A model generated the notes under the pieces. The model worked only from the letters and a program-made list of their open reading frames with translations, had not been told where the DNA came from and did no database searches. DNA of 64,000 nt. Source: Eopsaltria australis. Lineage: Eukaryota; Chordata; Aves; Passeriformes; Petroicidae. The stretch spans positions 874,001 to 938,000 of the forward strand of contig JAVTVJ010000667.1 of assembly GCA_034509425.1 (NCBI GenBank), read 5' to 3'. The translations under genes were made by a program, and so were the position numbers. Below, piece after piece: positions 35,317-47,744 of this stretch (within the stretch, counting starts at the first letter, position 1; each line of letters opens with the position of its first letter).

Positions 35317-38300
35317 CTATGCAGGGGAAATACAAGAAATACATGCTGTGTATCAGGGGATCCAATCCCCAACAGTATTCCCACCCTGGCCAGTGCAGTC
35401 CCCATGTCCAACCTAAGAACTGCCCATTCATTACATCCAGTTGTTTCCAAACCCACCAGCCCTGTCTATTCCCATCCCCTGAACAAAGCTGAGGAAACAG
35501 CAAGGCCATCTTGTTTGACTTGAAATACGAATGGTTTAAGGTTTGTCTTCTTCTTTCTGCTGAATAAAGATGACTTTTAAAAATGCTAAGCATTTAAATT
35601 CAAAAGGTAAAACTGTTTTAAGTAGTTCTCTTTCTCATGTTTAAAGATTCTTCTGTCCAACCTTTGGCTTCCTAAAGAAACCAGAGCTGTCTAACAGTAC
35701 TCCAGGTATTCATTGTCTTCTTCTCTCTCTGACCCTCTCATGACATTTGAACTGGATGACTTTCTCTCAGTCAGATTTGACATGAAGTTGAGAAGTCTCA
35801 ATGACAATACAACCTGAGCCATTTATTAAGAGGAATTCATTCTCTAAGGCTTTGTAGGATTTTAGCCAAATCAAGAGAGAAACATACTGACAGGCCCACT
35901 GAAACCTGAATTTGTACTTTGCCACCACTGGAGCATTTAGCAGAGGAGGAGACCTGAGAAGGTGCTGAGTGCCTAACTCCCCATTCAGATATTCTTGCTC
36001 CTGTTGCTTGTTTTTGCTAATGCTGTTCATGTGTCTCTCCTGTGCAGGTTATGGAGGTCTGGAATACTTTGTTGGACAATTTTATCTCAAATACAAATAA
36101 CATGTAAAGGCACTTCATTAGTTCCTCACCTTCCTGTGCTCCCCTACACTTCTGCTTCCTCTGCACAATTTATCACACTGCACAGGCCTTCTCCATTCAA
36201 TCCATCAATCCATCAATCAAGTTAAGACAATTTAGGAGCAATTTTATTTCAGTGATACACTGATTTAATTTTGCCACTCTATTTTCATTGTTGTGGCAAC
36301 AAAAATTCTTGGTTTCCTTCGTGTTGTCTCTGTGAAACATGATCTAATTTGGGGTTTGGACAGCACATTAAAAAAATCTGTAGGAAGGATTCAGGCATCA
36401 CATCATCACCTAGCAATATTATCAACTCAAAGGAACTTCATCCATAACCATATACAAGGTAGTTGTTTTCCAGTCTGCTTCTACAGCTGGTGTTGTTGCC
36501 CTTTATTTCTATGGGTGTTTTTCTGCCTGCTGGAGCATAGATGTGACTGCCATGAAAGGTGGAAGTCTTTTACCTGCAGCAGGGGTGGAAAGGAGAGTGA
36601 CCAGGAAAATTGTTGTCTACTTTCCTCTCTCTAATTAGAGGACCTGAGGTGGGAAAAAGATTTCTGATGGAGCTGCTCAAAGGCTGGACTTCATGGGGAG
36701 TCCCTGGCTGTCCCTGGCTGTCCCTGGCTTTCCTCATACAGAAGCACCACTTCTGCACTGTCTTGTCCCCAGGGGCTGGTATTACCCTATGGGAACGCCA
36801 ATGTTTCTGCAAAGCTCCATCTGAACCTCCACTGAGCTGGCAACTGGCTTAGATTCAGATTCACCCTCACACATCCTAGGGAGGGCCAGCAGGTTCAGGG
36901 GCCTGGTCAGCTTTGTTATGTGCTCATGTACCAGACTGCTCCAGGAAACCAGTTCCACTCTTGATCTCACTTATGACATGCTATGAGGAACTCCAGCAAT
37001 TATCCACGCATGATGGAGAAGAAGGAAGGAAAAACAAGCTTTGATCAGCTTGAAGTTTTCAGTTTTCAGCTTTAAGTTCCTTTTCTCTTCCTCTTTTTTT
37101 ATTTCACACCTTTTGCCCATTTTTATCTCAGTAGTGCTTTATCTTCAACTAGTTGCACCCATTTTACCAAGATGAAAAACGGCCCCAAATAAAAGGCAGT
37201 TACCAGCATTCATTAACCCAGCAAGGTCAACACATTGGTCTTCAGATCCAGTGCAGTTTACGACTTCATTACCACACTGAAAGGAGTCCACACTGTAGCA
37301 GGCAGGACACTGGTATCCATTGGGCACATCATTATCCGGTGGCACTGGAATGAAAGACATGGGCTGTAGTTGGTTTCAATGAGGGAATGAGAGGAATAAC
37401 CCAGGTGATGCCTTAGCCTGGAAGGCCTCACCATGGGATGGATCAGAGAGGGGAAGGCCTATAAGGAAAAAAAAGAGCTTACAGGACACAGAGGTGGTCC
37501 GACAGTCATTGCCCGTGCAGCAAACCAAGTGGCTCTTTGCTTTCACCTTCCCATAGTTCACAGTGACAGGGCCAAGGTGGCAGGTGTGGGATGGCAGGCA
37601 GGATTTGATGGATGAAGAGACGGCCATCCCCCCTGTCATGAAGCAGAAGGCTCACAAAGTCATTCCCTTCCACTCCCATTAGCTCCTGTACCAACTTCTA
37701 GGCAGCTGTCTCAGCGCCTGAGAGGGATCCCTGAGCCCCCTGAGAAGCATCACCAGGGAGCCAGGACACCCCACCTGCAGAGATCATGGTGTGATACATG
37801 CCTGTGACCCATTATACAGGCTTGCTCAGCCTGTGTAAAATCTGCACAGTAAATCACAGCCACAAGCATCCTGACATGGGCAAGTCTTGTCTACCCCTTC
37901 AGCCAAACCCAAAAGGTGTAAAGGGGAGCAGAACAGTTAAGCTGAGTCTGCTGAAGTGCTTGAAGGATGAAGGGTGGGTGCACCAGCAGAAGACAGGCAC
38001 TGGAGCTGCCAGCACCAAAGCTGGTAGGATATGAGCCAGACTCCAATCTAAAAGGCAACAATCACATCACCAAGGCTAAGCAATGACTGAGGCCACACCT
38101 CTAACACAACTGAGGGTCCTCTGTCAGGGCTCAGCACAGCTTTGACTTATCAACCATGGGGCTGTGGTTACTGCTTGACTGTGAGGTTACTTGTTTCCTG
38201 TGAGGACAAGCTGGGGTTGTTCAGCCTGGAGAAGGGCAGGGTCCAAGGTAACCTTAGAGCAACTTCAGGTGCCTAAAGGGGCTACAAGAGAGCTGGAGAG

Positions 38301-38568
38301 GGGCGGTTGACAAGGGCAATAATAAGGCTAGAGGGAATGGCTTCAGACTGAAAAAGGGTGGATTAGGATTAGAAATTCTTGACAGTGAGGGTGGTGAGAC
38401 ACTAGAACAAATTGCCAGGGGAAGCTGTGGATGTCTCCCATCTCTGTCAGTGTTCAAGGCCAGGTTGGATGGGGCTCTGAGAAACCTGGTACAGTGGAAG
38501 GTCTCCCTGCCCAGGGCAGGGGGTTTGAAACTAGATGATCTTCAAGGTTTTTTCTAACCCAAACTGAT

Positions 38569-38615
<47 letters not shown>

Positions 38616-40288
38616 GTGATTACAATGATATGGTGATAGCTCAGCCCTGGTGGCACTGCATGATTTCATGGTGTCCCCATCCCTGCTTGAGGATGAGCAA
38701 GCTTCTTTCTCCACACATCACCAGTTCACTCCCAGTTCTAGATGTCAGCATCTTAGTGTAGGTCATGATTCAGTCTCTCAGCCTCCTGACTCAACTACTC
38801 ACCTTAGCCAGAATTAAAAGTGTCTCCTCCCACTATGAGGTTTTGGTCCTTCCCTCCACAACTAAGAACCAAACCCTCCCAGTAGAAAACTGCTTCTCAA
38901 AATAGAGGAATAAAGAGCTTTTCCTAGCCCAGACCATCCTGATCTCTGAGTCCTCTGTCAGTAAAAGAAAAATGAACAGGTTATCCAAGGATGGACCATA
39001 CTACCAGTGACAATGGGGAGAGAGACACGTTCCCCAGCCAGCACTACTCTGAAAGCCACACTGGCACACACAGAGGATGTCTCACCTATTAGGACCTCAT
39101 GCAGAATAATGCCACAGGTGTCTTCACCACCAGTGCAAGTTTTCATAGGGCCAGAGCAGCTTTTTCCCATGCTGTGACATATCTCACACTGGAGGCAGGT
39201 CCCTGGGGAGAGGAGGACACATTCCTGAGCAATAGTTATAAGGGATCTCACTTCCCCTTTCACTGATGCTTGATTTCAGCATTGATCAGCATTTTTCACA
39301 TTTCTCTTCCCTTATTTTTCCTTGTTTCATTGTGCAATCTGTGTTGGGCCTTTCCTGAAGCTGCTGATGACAGCAGCCCTACAAACCCCTTCATCCTCAG
39401 GTGTCCCTGGATTCACAGACCCAAAATACTCTCTTTGCAGTGAATAAGGGCACACGAGTGGCTGGGGAACAAGAGCTGCCAGCAGATACTGACTGTGCTC
39501 TGTACAAACTGGAGACTTTCTCTGTAAGCATTATCTCTGTATATCTCTTTGTAGGCATCAGGGGAAACTAATTCACCAGATATATGCTGGAACACTATAA
39601 GCAGACCAGAATATCAGATAGCCAGTAGGAAACACTTAGAAAGGAATAACATCTATTTCAACAGAGGACAAGCAGGATCTCTTCCATGACATACACCCAC
39701 AAGAGTCCAGCATGTAGATTTACAGGTCAAGGGCATGTGTCACTTCCCTAAACCCAGGTGCCAACGAAGGCACCTTGCAGTGGCCATGGCATCTACTGTG
39801 ACCCAAGACCTTCAAGACAGCTGTGCTTTTCTGGAGCAGAGCTGAAAGAAAGCTGGGATGACATTGTGTCTAAAATGTCACACAAACCCGGACATGAGTA
39901 AAATAAATGAGCCTGGAGATTGATTCAGCTTACCAAAGGTCTGGCTGCCTCAGGGTAACCTGAACCACTCTGATGGCTGTCCTGGCTATATCACCAGTGA
40001 GCACCACAGAAAATCAGACTGCAGGTTCATGTTGTAGATGCCAACACCATCATCTGCACTTTGGCTCATAGGACCAAAGATCATCCGAAACCAGTCACCC
40101 TCACTCCTCTGCAGTGCAAATCCCCCAAGATGAGAGGGGTTTATGGCTCAGAGGCCAGCACTAGCCTCACACAAAAAGCATCCCATTCCCAGACCTCTTC
40201 CATGTCTCACAACCCCACAGGTCCCTATGGAAAACTCACCTGGGTCCAGGAAAGCCAGGAGGAAGCTGAGTCCAAGGGATACTCTCAT
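35090..40288 (-). CDS. Secreted two-domain Ly6/PLAUR protein, phospholipase A2 inhibitor gamma / PINLYP-like
   Basis: Five minus-strand exons join in frame: 40288-40240, 39202-39086, 37632-37483, 37344-37204 and 35316-35090. They total 684 bp, or 227 residues plus stop. Every intron is phase 1, the rule for Ly6/uPAR genes in which each three-finger domain is split over two exons. Residues 1-17 form a signal peptide. Domain 1 (19-99) has the Cys pattern CxxCxxC...C...C...C...C...CC...C. Domain 2 (118-192) starts CPAC and ends KRFQC. Proteins of this family bind and inhibit phospholipases A2 in snake plasma; the mammalian relative is PINLYP. The ligand here is unknown. The last 30 residues are fairly hydrophobic, so a GPI anchor is conceivable, but charged residues near the end argue for a secreted form. 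One sequon (N135) is present. A TATA box lies about 130 bp upstream. Confidence 0.87.
36701..36729. repeat. Three tandem 10 bp units
   Basis: The unit tccctggctg is repeated three times, with the last base changed in the third copy. It lies in intron 4 of the Ly6/PLAUR-type gene. Confidence 0.9.
37204..37344 (-). CDS. Ly6/PLAUR-type gene, exon 4 (first half of domain 2)
   Basis: This 141 bp, phase 1-1 exon carries NGYQCPACYSVDSFQC and VNCTGSEDQCVDLAG, close to the PLA2-inhibitor/PINLYP second domain (CPAC ... CTG.E..C). The acceptor is TCATTCCAG and the donor is GTAACT. Confidence 0.9.
37483..37632 (-). CDS. Ly6/PLAUR-type gene, exon 3 (second half of domain 1)
   Basis: This 150 bp, phase 1-1 exon carries IKSCLPSHTC and the closing motif VCCTGNDC, the CC...C ending that defines the Ly6/uPAR fold. 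The donor is GTAAGC. Confidence 0.88.
38203..38567 (+). mobile_element. CR1 LINE fragment in intron 2 of the Ly6/PLAUR-type gene
   Basis: The sense-strand CR1 3' region has landmarks 'gttcagcctggagaag', 'aatggcttcagactgaaa', 'gagggtggtgagacac', 'caaggccaggttggatgggg' and 'gatgatcttcaaggtt'. Its usual octamer tail has been replaced by the trinucleotide repeat that follows directly. Confidence 0.85.
38569..38614. repeat. (TGA)n / (ATC)n microsatellite, about 15 units
   Basis: This is an uninterrupted trinucleotide array at the CR1 tail. Read on the minus strand it gives a spurious poly-His ORF. Confidence 0.95.
39086..39202 (-). CDS. Ly6/PLAUR-type gene, exon 2 (first half of domain 1)
   Basis: This 117 bp, phase 1-1 exon encodes TCLQCEICHSMGKSC... 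to ...DTCGIILHEVLI, with six cysteines in the order typical of the N-terminal half of a three-finger domain. The acceptor is CTCTCCCCAG and the donor is GTGAGA. Confidence 0.88.
40240..40288 (-). CDS. Ly6/PLAUR-type gene, exon 1 (signal peptide)
   Basis: The exon encodes MRVSLGLSFLLAFLDP and the first base of Gly17. It is a short hydrophobic leader and ends in phase 1 at donor GTGAGT. The ATG complement is at 40286-40288. Confidence 0.8.
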
Positions 40289-40417
40289 GCTGCTGGGATG
40301 TAAGCACAGGGAGCTTCCAAGTCGTGCCCAACACAGAACTGTGTGCCACAAGGGCTTTATAAAGTGGTAGGAAAGGGAGTATTTTGGGGAAGTGGAGGTC
40401 GGGGAAGTTTTCTGAAC

Positions 40418-40427
40418 TATATATATA
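40418..40427 (-). promoter_or_regulatory. TATA box of the Ly6/PLAUR-type gene
   Basis: TATATATATA sits about 130 bp upstream of the start codon. This would put transcription start near 40390-40395 and give a 5' UTR of about 100 nt with no intron needed. The position fits a tissue-restricted secreted gene. Confidence 0.55.
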
Positions 40428-42614
40428 CTGCTGAGCACTAACACAAGTGTTCACTTTTTCTTTTAAAACAGAGGTTTTGCCTTTTTCTTCATGAGTGATG
40501 CTGTTTGTCTTTGCCCCATACAGAGCGTGCAGCCTGTGGGGTAAGACTGGCTTTCCTGGTGATATCAGGTATATCTCTGGTGCAGATTTCAAACAATGTT
40601 CAGCCTCCCCCATCCATATGAATGATGGAGAGGAAACCATTTGAAAAGCCCTGTTGTGCTCTCACTGTTAGGCCCAAAGAAGCAAAGTATAGCAAGGACC
40701 AGCCAGGAAATTCCCTGTGGTTGAGTTTTTGATGGCTGGTTTCCCGTTTCATCATTCCCATCATAGAGTCAGGAACTCTCATGCCCAGAGTATAACAGGA
40801 AAGCAGGCAGTGTCAAGGCAGTGAGCTTCCTCTCTAAGCTAGAGAGCAGCTTCAGTTTGCAAAATGACTACCAAGTCACAACTTGGAGCAGGCTCAGTCA
40901 AGGGTTCTTGGGGTTGAATATGTCAGAGAAGCAAAGCCAGTACGCCAGGGTTTGGGTTTTGATATAAGACAGTTGGAGTTTGATAAGGAAGCCTCTTATT
41001 GTCCTTCTGGGATTTAAATTAAACCAAATCAGCAGAGAGAAAGTATTGATGTGGCTGCAAGACAGCCTGGTCATAGATTAGGTAATGTTATAGCAGTTTT
41101 CCATGCCCTGGCATCTCATCACAGGCTAATGACAAGCAGCAGTGACCAACTTGCCATTGGCCCATAGGTTCCCTGCCTCATGTGCAGGTTTTATCAGGAT
41201 GTGCTGCCTCATTGAGCCCATACCCTACCCTGAAGATATCCTCTTGTCCTGCACAATAATGGACACAGAGCCTCCAGGACTTTTTGCATTGACAGACAGG
41301 AAGAACTGAAGTGCCCTCATGCCCCCTGCCCATTTGAGACTAACCTCTTCAAAGGACAGTGGTCTTTCAACATTTCCTAACATATTGAGTAGTCCAGTGG
41401 GGGCCTCTTAGCAAAGCCCACAGTGCTATGAGAATGGGAATCACACTGGGTAAGAGCCTTGGTCCTCCATTGTACATAAAGCTGATATCACAAGGAAACT
41501 AGGGAGAATTATATCTTCACCATGAAATTCTTTTTCAGCTCAGAAATGTTCTCATGCCACAGTAGATATGAAATCAAAGTCCTGACTGCAGCCTGTTCAG
41601 GATTAAAATTAATTTCTTATTGGTCTTAAACCTCAGACAGAATAAAACCATGTCCCCAGGCAGGTTGGGGTACCTGGGTTGGGGTGATTCTGCCATTTGA
41701 CTACATATGGGACTGCAGATACAGATAGGAAGATGAGAAGATACGACTGTCTCTGGTGATTTTAATTTCATGCTCTTTCATTTAAGACGATTATTGAAGT
41801 GCCTGGGGGACTTTCCCTGAACAACATGACTACACTAGTCTCACTGAATTATATGGAACTCACCTGTTTCCCACCTCTCACAGAGGGAGGGTGTGAAGCT
41901 ACAGCCTTTTCATGTGCCTTTTTAGAGATGAAACCAAGCATAGCAAGGAGAAGGCACAATCTGCAGCAATAAGAGAACTGGAAAATAAGGCTTACTAGAG
42001 AAGGTGAAAATAATAAAGGTGCTCAGAGAGCACCCAGTTACAGCATATCCAGGGCTGGATAGGAAAAACTGTCATAGGGGGCTTACATTAAGCATTGGAG
42101 GAATTTTCAAACAGTGACAATAGTGAAGCTAATTGCCTGTGAAGGTGTGGATCCTCCATCCTGGGTGGCTTGGAAAAACAGACTAGACCAGTACTTAATA
42201 GGAAATTATTTAAGTTGATAGGATCCTGCTCCAGGGCTGAGAGATGGATTAGATGCTCTCTCTCAAGATTCTTTCTAAATTGCTTCTTACATTTCAATTT
42301 CATGATGTGCATGAAGTGCCTGTCTTCTGCAGCATGTCCATGTTTCCAGAAGGAGCAAAGGATGATAATACGGCAGTCACACTCTTCAGGGAGGTGAGAC
42401 AGAGGCTGGGGAGGTCAGAGAAATTTGTGAGACGAGAAAAGTTAAAAATCCAACCCTGAAAATAGTATTGGTAGGAAGGGGAGATGAAAAGGGATAAAAT
42501 CAAAAGGAAGGTGATTCTATGACCAGCAGAAGAAAGACGTCCATCTAGGCTAGAGCATCTAAAAAATATATGTAAATTTGTCCTGCAGAGTTGTAGCAGA
42601 AAATTCCAGTGGGT

Positions 42615-42846
42615 TTCATAAAATCAGAGAAATTTTTAGGTTGGAAAAGACCTTTAAGATCACTGAGTCCAGCCATCAACCCAGTACTGCCAAGCCCACC
42701 AAATCATGTTCTTAAGTGAAATATCTACATATCTTTTAAATACCTCCAAGGATGGTGATACCACAGCTTCCCTGGGCAGCCTCTTCCAGTGCTTGACAAC
42801 CCTTTCTGTGAAGAAATTTTCTTCATATCCAATATAAATCTCTCAT
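42615..42846 (-). mobile_element. CR1 LINE fragment
   Basis: The antisense CR1 3' end contains 'cataaaatcagagaaat', 'ggttggaaaagacctttaag', 'taaatacctccaaggatgg', 'agcttccctgggcagcctc' and 'ttccagtgcttgacaaccc'. It belongs to a different subfamily from the 15.0 and 16.4 kb copies. Confidence 0.8.
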
Positions 42847-44078
42847 GGCACAACTTAATGCTATTTTGTCATTCCAAGAGCCCAAACATAAAGATAAGTC
42901 TTAAAGCATAAAAATAATATATCAGATTTACATCACAGCTGAAGAATACAGGTCAGAAAGCTCTGATAAAGAAAGAAAAGTGGCAAAAGTGTGACAAAGA
43001 AAGTAAAGTTTACAAAGGACTGGGGTGAACAGCTCCCATAGAAGATACTGGAGGAAAGCCTTGCACAGTCCTAAATGGCATTGAAAGAGAGGATTCCTGA
43101 GGGAGAATTGCAACGGGCTTTAAAAAAGGAGAAGTGAGGTCAGAGCTAAAGATAAACTCTCTGGTGGTGAGATCAGCTGAGGCCAAGAGAAGCGCCCTCT
43201 TCCTGTGATGAAACACTTGAGGAGAAACCAGAAGGACAGGATGAGCCTGGGTGAAGGGTGTATCCAACAGAGCCCTGGAATCAGGAAAGCACAGGGTGGC
43301 TGCCAGCCCTTGTCCCTCACAGCCACTGCAGTGCTGTGACAAAGGCTCCCCTCCCAGCAGCTGGAAGCCAACAAACCCCTTTCTGCAATGGCAGAGAAAT
43401 TGGGGGTCAGGATGAAGCCCTGCGCACAGGATCATTGAAAGGTTTGGGTGCTCAGCTGCATCTAAAGGGTCACCCAGCATACTGGCAGCCACAGCAAGGC
43501 TATCACCCCTTGCCCACATTACCAGGACACAGCTCCTGGAGGGACCATCACCACAGCCATTTTTAACCACAATGGGTCTCTTTATCTTCTTCTCTTTAGA
43601 GAACTTCCCAGCCTCACTGGACTAACTTCTGGGCTATGCTAACATGGGGTTGTCTGTGGCTTCAGGACCTTTTACGTCCCAAACAGCTCTAACACCTCCA
43701 GTAAAAGAACAAATCTAACAGTGTCCCAAAAGTCCAGGCACAGCTTCTGTGGGAGCAGTAGAGCAAAGGTGTCTCCTTACCTGCCTTTAACTGTGATGCA
43801 AGGAGACAGAAACACAACATGTTGTGAATTTCAAAGGTGAAGTCATCCACAGCCCATAAAAAGAAGATGTAGAAGAATCAAACCCACCCATTTTCTGAGC
43901 TGATTCCTTGCTCTCCAGAATAGAGATTGGCAAAACCTGCCAGTCTGGTTAACAAGGCAAGGAAACATAACACAGCAACTCTAACCCCTCCATGCAAGGG
44001 TTAGTGCACCTCTCCCAGAGGGTGAGAGCAGGAAGAGTCTCACCATGTGCTTGCTAACTATAGGCTCAGGAAGTTTTC

Positions 44079-44162
44079 ACAGAATCACAAAATGGTTTGG
44101 GTTGAAAGGGGCCTTAAGGACCACCTAGTTCCAGCCCCCCTCACCTTCCACTAGACCAGGTC
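44079..44162 (-). mobile_element. CR1 LINE 3'-end fragment
   Basis: This short antisense piece shows 'cacagaatcacaaaatggtt', 'ccttaaggaccacctagttc' and 'cttccactagaccagg'. Confidence 0.8.
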
Positions 44163-45059
44163 AATTTGACAGTCATTTGTCTTAGCTCTGATTGCACAAA
44201 TTAATAAACCAGCCAGGTGGTGGTAGGTCAGTATACATCTAATTGCCACTCCTGATATGGAACTCCCCAAGGCACCCCCTCAGCTGTGTTCCCCCAGTGC
44301 TTCACCAAATAACTCTAGGCTGGAAAGGAGGGGATTTTATTGCCTCTCCCCACCAACTGCTGATGTGGTGTCAGTGCTTGAAACAGGACCTGGGGAGGGA
44401 AGGCTGGTGGCATCCAGATGGTTCAAGGGAGCAAAATCACACCAATGGCTTCAGGGGAGTCACAGAACCAAGAGTTTGTCAGCAAGGAAGTTTGTGTGTG
44501 TCTGGAAGAGCAGCATTTCTGTAATAGGATGCTAATTTTCACACTTTAATTTCCCATGTGGACTTTACATGGCATGGTGCCAATGCCAGCACCCAGGCAG
44601 CTGCACTGAGGCCTCTCCTTGCACCTAGCCCCAGACAGGGGCTTCCTCCCTCTTCCAGCCAGTGCTGGATCTGCCTTACTTGAAAATACCCTTCAGGGTT
44701 CAGTTTCCAGCCAGATCAGTCCCTTAAGGTGAGAACTCCTGTTGGCAAAAAAATTGTGAACCAGGGAGGAGAAGTTGCAGGCTAGAAATAATATGAATGT
44801 AATAACATAAAACTGCTGCTCAGATGCTTTATTCTGTGGCTAAAAAAGATGGTAGTTAACATATTATTGCACCTGTGCAGCAACACTCCTGAGAAAATAC
44901 ACAGAATCAAATTACTGAACACTATCAAATCATGAAGCTTCATCCTTCAAGAGATCAAGACATTTAAAGGAGTGCAAGGGACATTTTCTTTTACCTTTGA
45001 CATTATTCCATTTCTTCCATTAACATTGAAGAATTCTTGGCACCCTGGCCAGTAATTAC

Positions 45060-45108
45060 CTTTTCAGCTGGAATAATTGCCAGGGAATCCAACTGCTTTT
45101 CAAACATC
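45060..45108 (-). other. Mini-exon-like segment (49 bp) with strong splice sites
   Basis: On the minus strand, a pyrimidine-rich acceptor (TTTATCTTTCTTCAG) precedes 49 bp. One frame encodes MFEKQLDSLAIIPAEK, and a GTAATT donor follows. No partner exon was found within several kb, so this could be chance or part of a gene outside my recognition. Confidence 0.2.
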
Positions 45109-46506
45109 CTGAAGAAAGATAAATATGCATGCACATCAGAGTGTTCAATGAACTCCCTGTTCCAGCATGAGTCATCAACAATGTCATCTTTGAGCATTCA
45201 AGAAAACAGAACCTGTTTAATCCATTGGTGGATGAAGTAGAAAGTATGTCCTTATTAGATATTCTCAGGCCTTATTAGACATTCGTATTTCAACCTCCTC
45301 TTTGGTGAATTGCTCCAGTGTGCAACTTTACCAGCAGCAGAGCTCACTCACTAGGAGAGTTCTAGGCTGGCAGATGATGCAGACCAGTTTATCAGTTTTA
45401 ACTGGTACATTAAGACAAAGTTGATGCTGCCATGGTCTGGTATCAAATAAAACCCAATGAATACATAAGATGAAGCCTTTTAATACAAAATTAATATCCA
45501 TACATTATATTTATTGTTCATAGCTGTGGTTAGAACTCTCAAAATGGAATAGAAGTTCAGTGTTTCAGGAATCATGTCTAAGTGGGCTCTCAAGTAAACT
45601 GGATCTGCTCTTGTCCCTTGAAAAAGTGGCCTGACCCCAAGCCCCTGGAAACTTGGTTTAATGTGTTTAGATGGCTTTATTTTTTCCTGCTTTCTGCAAG
45701 CAAAGCCTTCCCTCCCATATATCAGGAGCTGATGATGAAGGTCCCAGTCCTGGGAAGTATAAATGGAGTATAAGTGGAATATAAGTGGAATTTGTGAAGG
45801 AATTAGTGAAAAAAATGGGAACCTGTAAACCTATTTTAAAGCCTAATTTTGTGGGGGAAAAAAAGAGCCAGCCAAAGAGAATGTGGTGATGAGGCTTTGA
45901 TAGACTGCAGGTGCTAAGCTGATCTGAGGGATTTTGGAGGACAAAGATCCATTCAGCTACTCATCTACTCTTTCCCTCTGGCTATCCACTGCACCCATCT
46001 GCACATCTCTGGCATGGAAAGCCTCTTTAAAACAGACTACATACATGGAAACAGGAGATGTGAATTGGCAAAGGCATTCATTTTTGCCCTGGACTGTGTT
46101 TTTTCTGAACAAATATCACACTTTTCCATCCTCTCTTTGTCTTCAGTCACTTACTAACCAAGTCCCACCAAGAAGAAGCAAGATTTTACCAGGAAAAGCA
46201 GCAGTCATAGGCGAGTAAGGCCTGCCTTGGAAATAGGCAGATGCAGCCAAATCAAGAAAAATAAAAATAAATTGTAAGCACTAGGCTTGAGACAAAAGGT
46301 TATGCTGTGGCTACAAACTCTCCGCATGGTGGGAAATATTTGAAAGCAGGCATTTCTTTGAACCTTTACAGAGATGGAGACTGTCTGTTTATACTGGAGG
46401 TCTTTGAAGTGTGAAGATCTAGAAAACCTCATTTACCACTTTTTCTTAAGCTGAAGTAATTTGGAAATGACTGAACCCTCCTTACAATTTTTGGCATCCC
46501 ATCTCT

Positions 46507-46543
46507 CATCCTTTTCTGTTGATGCCATCCTTTTCTGTTGAAG
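46507..46543. repeat. Near-perfect 18 bp tandem duplication
   Basis: Two adjacent copies contain the shared core catccttttctgttga. Confidence 0.85.
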
Positions 46544-47027
46544 GATTTTTCCTGCATGTGCACATGTCATTTCCACTGAGCCCAGCTGTTATGTGCTTTT
46601 CAGTACCAGTTTCTGTCTTCTCTTTCCAGGCCTTTATTGTGAAGCATAACACATTGCGTAAAGAAGAACCTGGAAACCCATGCCCTGCAGCACCAGAAGA
46701 CATGATCCCAGCTTTCCAAATGATGCTCACTTTCCCATCCCTATCCACTCCAACATTATTCATTGGGTGATTAGCATCATAAAATATTCCCAAATGAGTG
46801 TGACAGATAGCACTTAGAAGATCATGCTTGCTTAAAGCCTGCATTGGTCTGGGCGTTTTTTAATCATCAGTCACTTTCAGAAAGCAAAATCTGCTCTTCT
46901 GGGGTTTTTCTGTGGTTTTTCTTTCATTCTCTCACACATCCATGAGGAAACGCATTCATTGCCCAAGGCAAGGCAGGCCTCTGTCAAAACAACTGTTTGA
47001 CAAGTTGTAATACTGTGGATGTTTCAA

Positions 47028-47262
47028 ACTGAAAGAGAATAGGTTTAGATAAGATATTACAAAAAAAAATCTTTACTATGTGGGTGGTGAGACACTGGCA
47101 CAGGTTGTCCAGAGAAGTTATGGATGCCCCATGTGTGCAAGTGTTCAAGACTAGACTGGATGGAGCTCTGAGCAACCTGCTCTAGTGGAAGATGTTCCTG
47201 CCCATGGCAGGGGAGTTGGAATGAGATGGTGTCTAAAGTACCTTCAACCCAAACCATTCTCT
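47028..47262 (+). mobile_element. CR1 LINE fragment
   Basis: The sense-strand CR1 3' end includes 'gtgggtggtgagacactgg', 'agaagttatggatgcccc', 'gagcaacctgctctagtgg' and 'cttcaacccaaaccattc'. Confidence 0.85.
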
Positions 47263-47744
47263 GTGTTGAAATATTACAGCAAACATCAGATAAATATCCA
47301 GAAACAGCAAAAAGTAAATGACAGGGGTAGAAATCCAAGCAAAACTCCAGAGCACTCAGCATGGGGTAGCCCAGCACCAGCTGGAAGAGCTCACGACACA
47401 GCACTGTGTAGACATATGAGTTCAGGTCCTGTGAGCAGGCTGGGTATGGGGTACCATGCTGGCCTCCAGGACCCAGAGCAAAAGGAGCTGTCCTGTGTGG
47501 CATGGAGGTGCTCACACAGCTACCTCCCATCTGGTTGCATCAGTGATTGGGGAGATCTGAAACCAGTGGCAGCTGCTGTTGGCCAGTGTCTGGAGCTGTG
47601 CCATAAGACAAATGATCTTGATATTGTTTGTCCTCAGATGGACAGATTGGAAAGGACAAGGTAGAAAGCACCGAGTCACCTGAATGACCTTGCAAGGGAT
47701 AATCAAATTTTTCCATTAATTGTGCCTTGAATCCTGTGATCAGT

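Noticed and set aside
38454..38714. Minus-strand ORF with a poly-histidine run
   Set aside because: The histidines come from the (TGA)n microsatellite and the rest from CR1.
43010..43570. 186-codon minus-strand ORF, the longest in the window
   Set aside because: It has no recognisable domain, overlapping frames are open on the plus strand, and no splice or promoter context is clear. It looks like a GC-rich non-coding stretch.
47057..47664. Pair of about 157-159 codon ORFs on opposite strands
   Set aside because: Both start inside a CR1 fragment, show no family similarity, and mirror each other.
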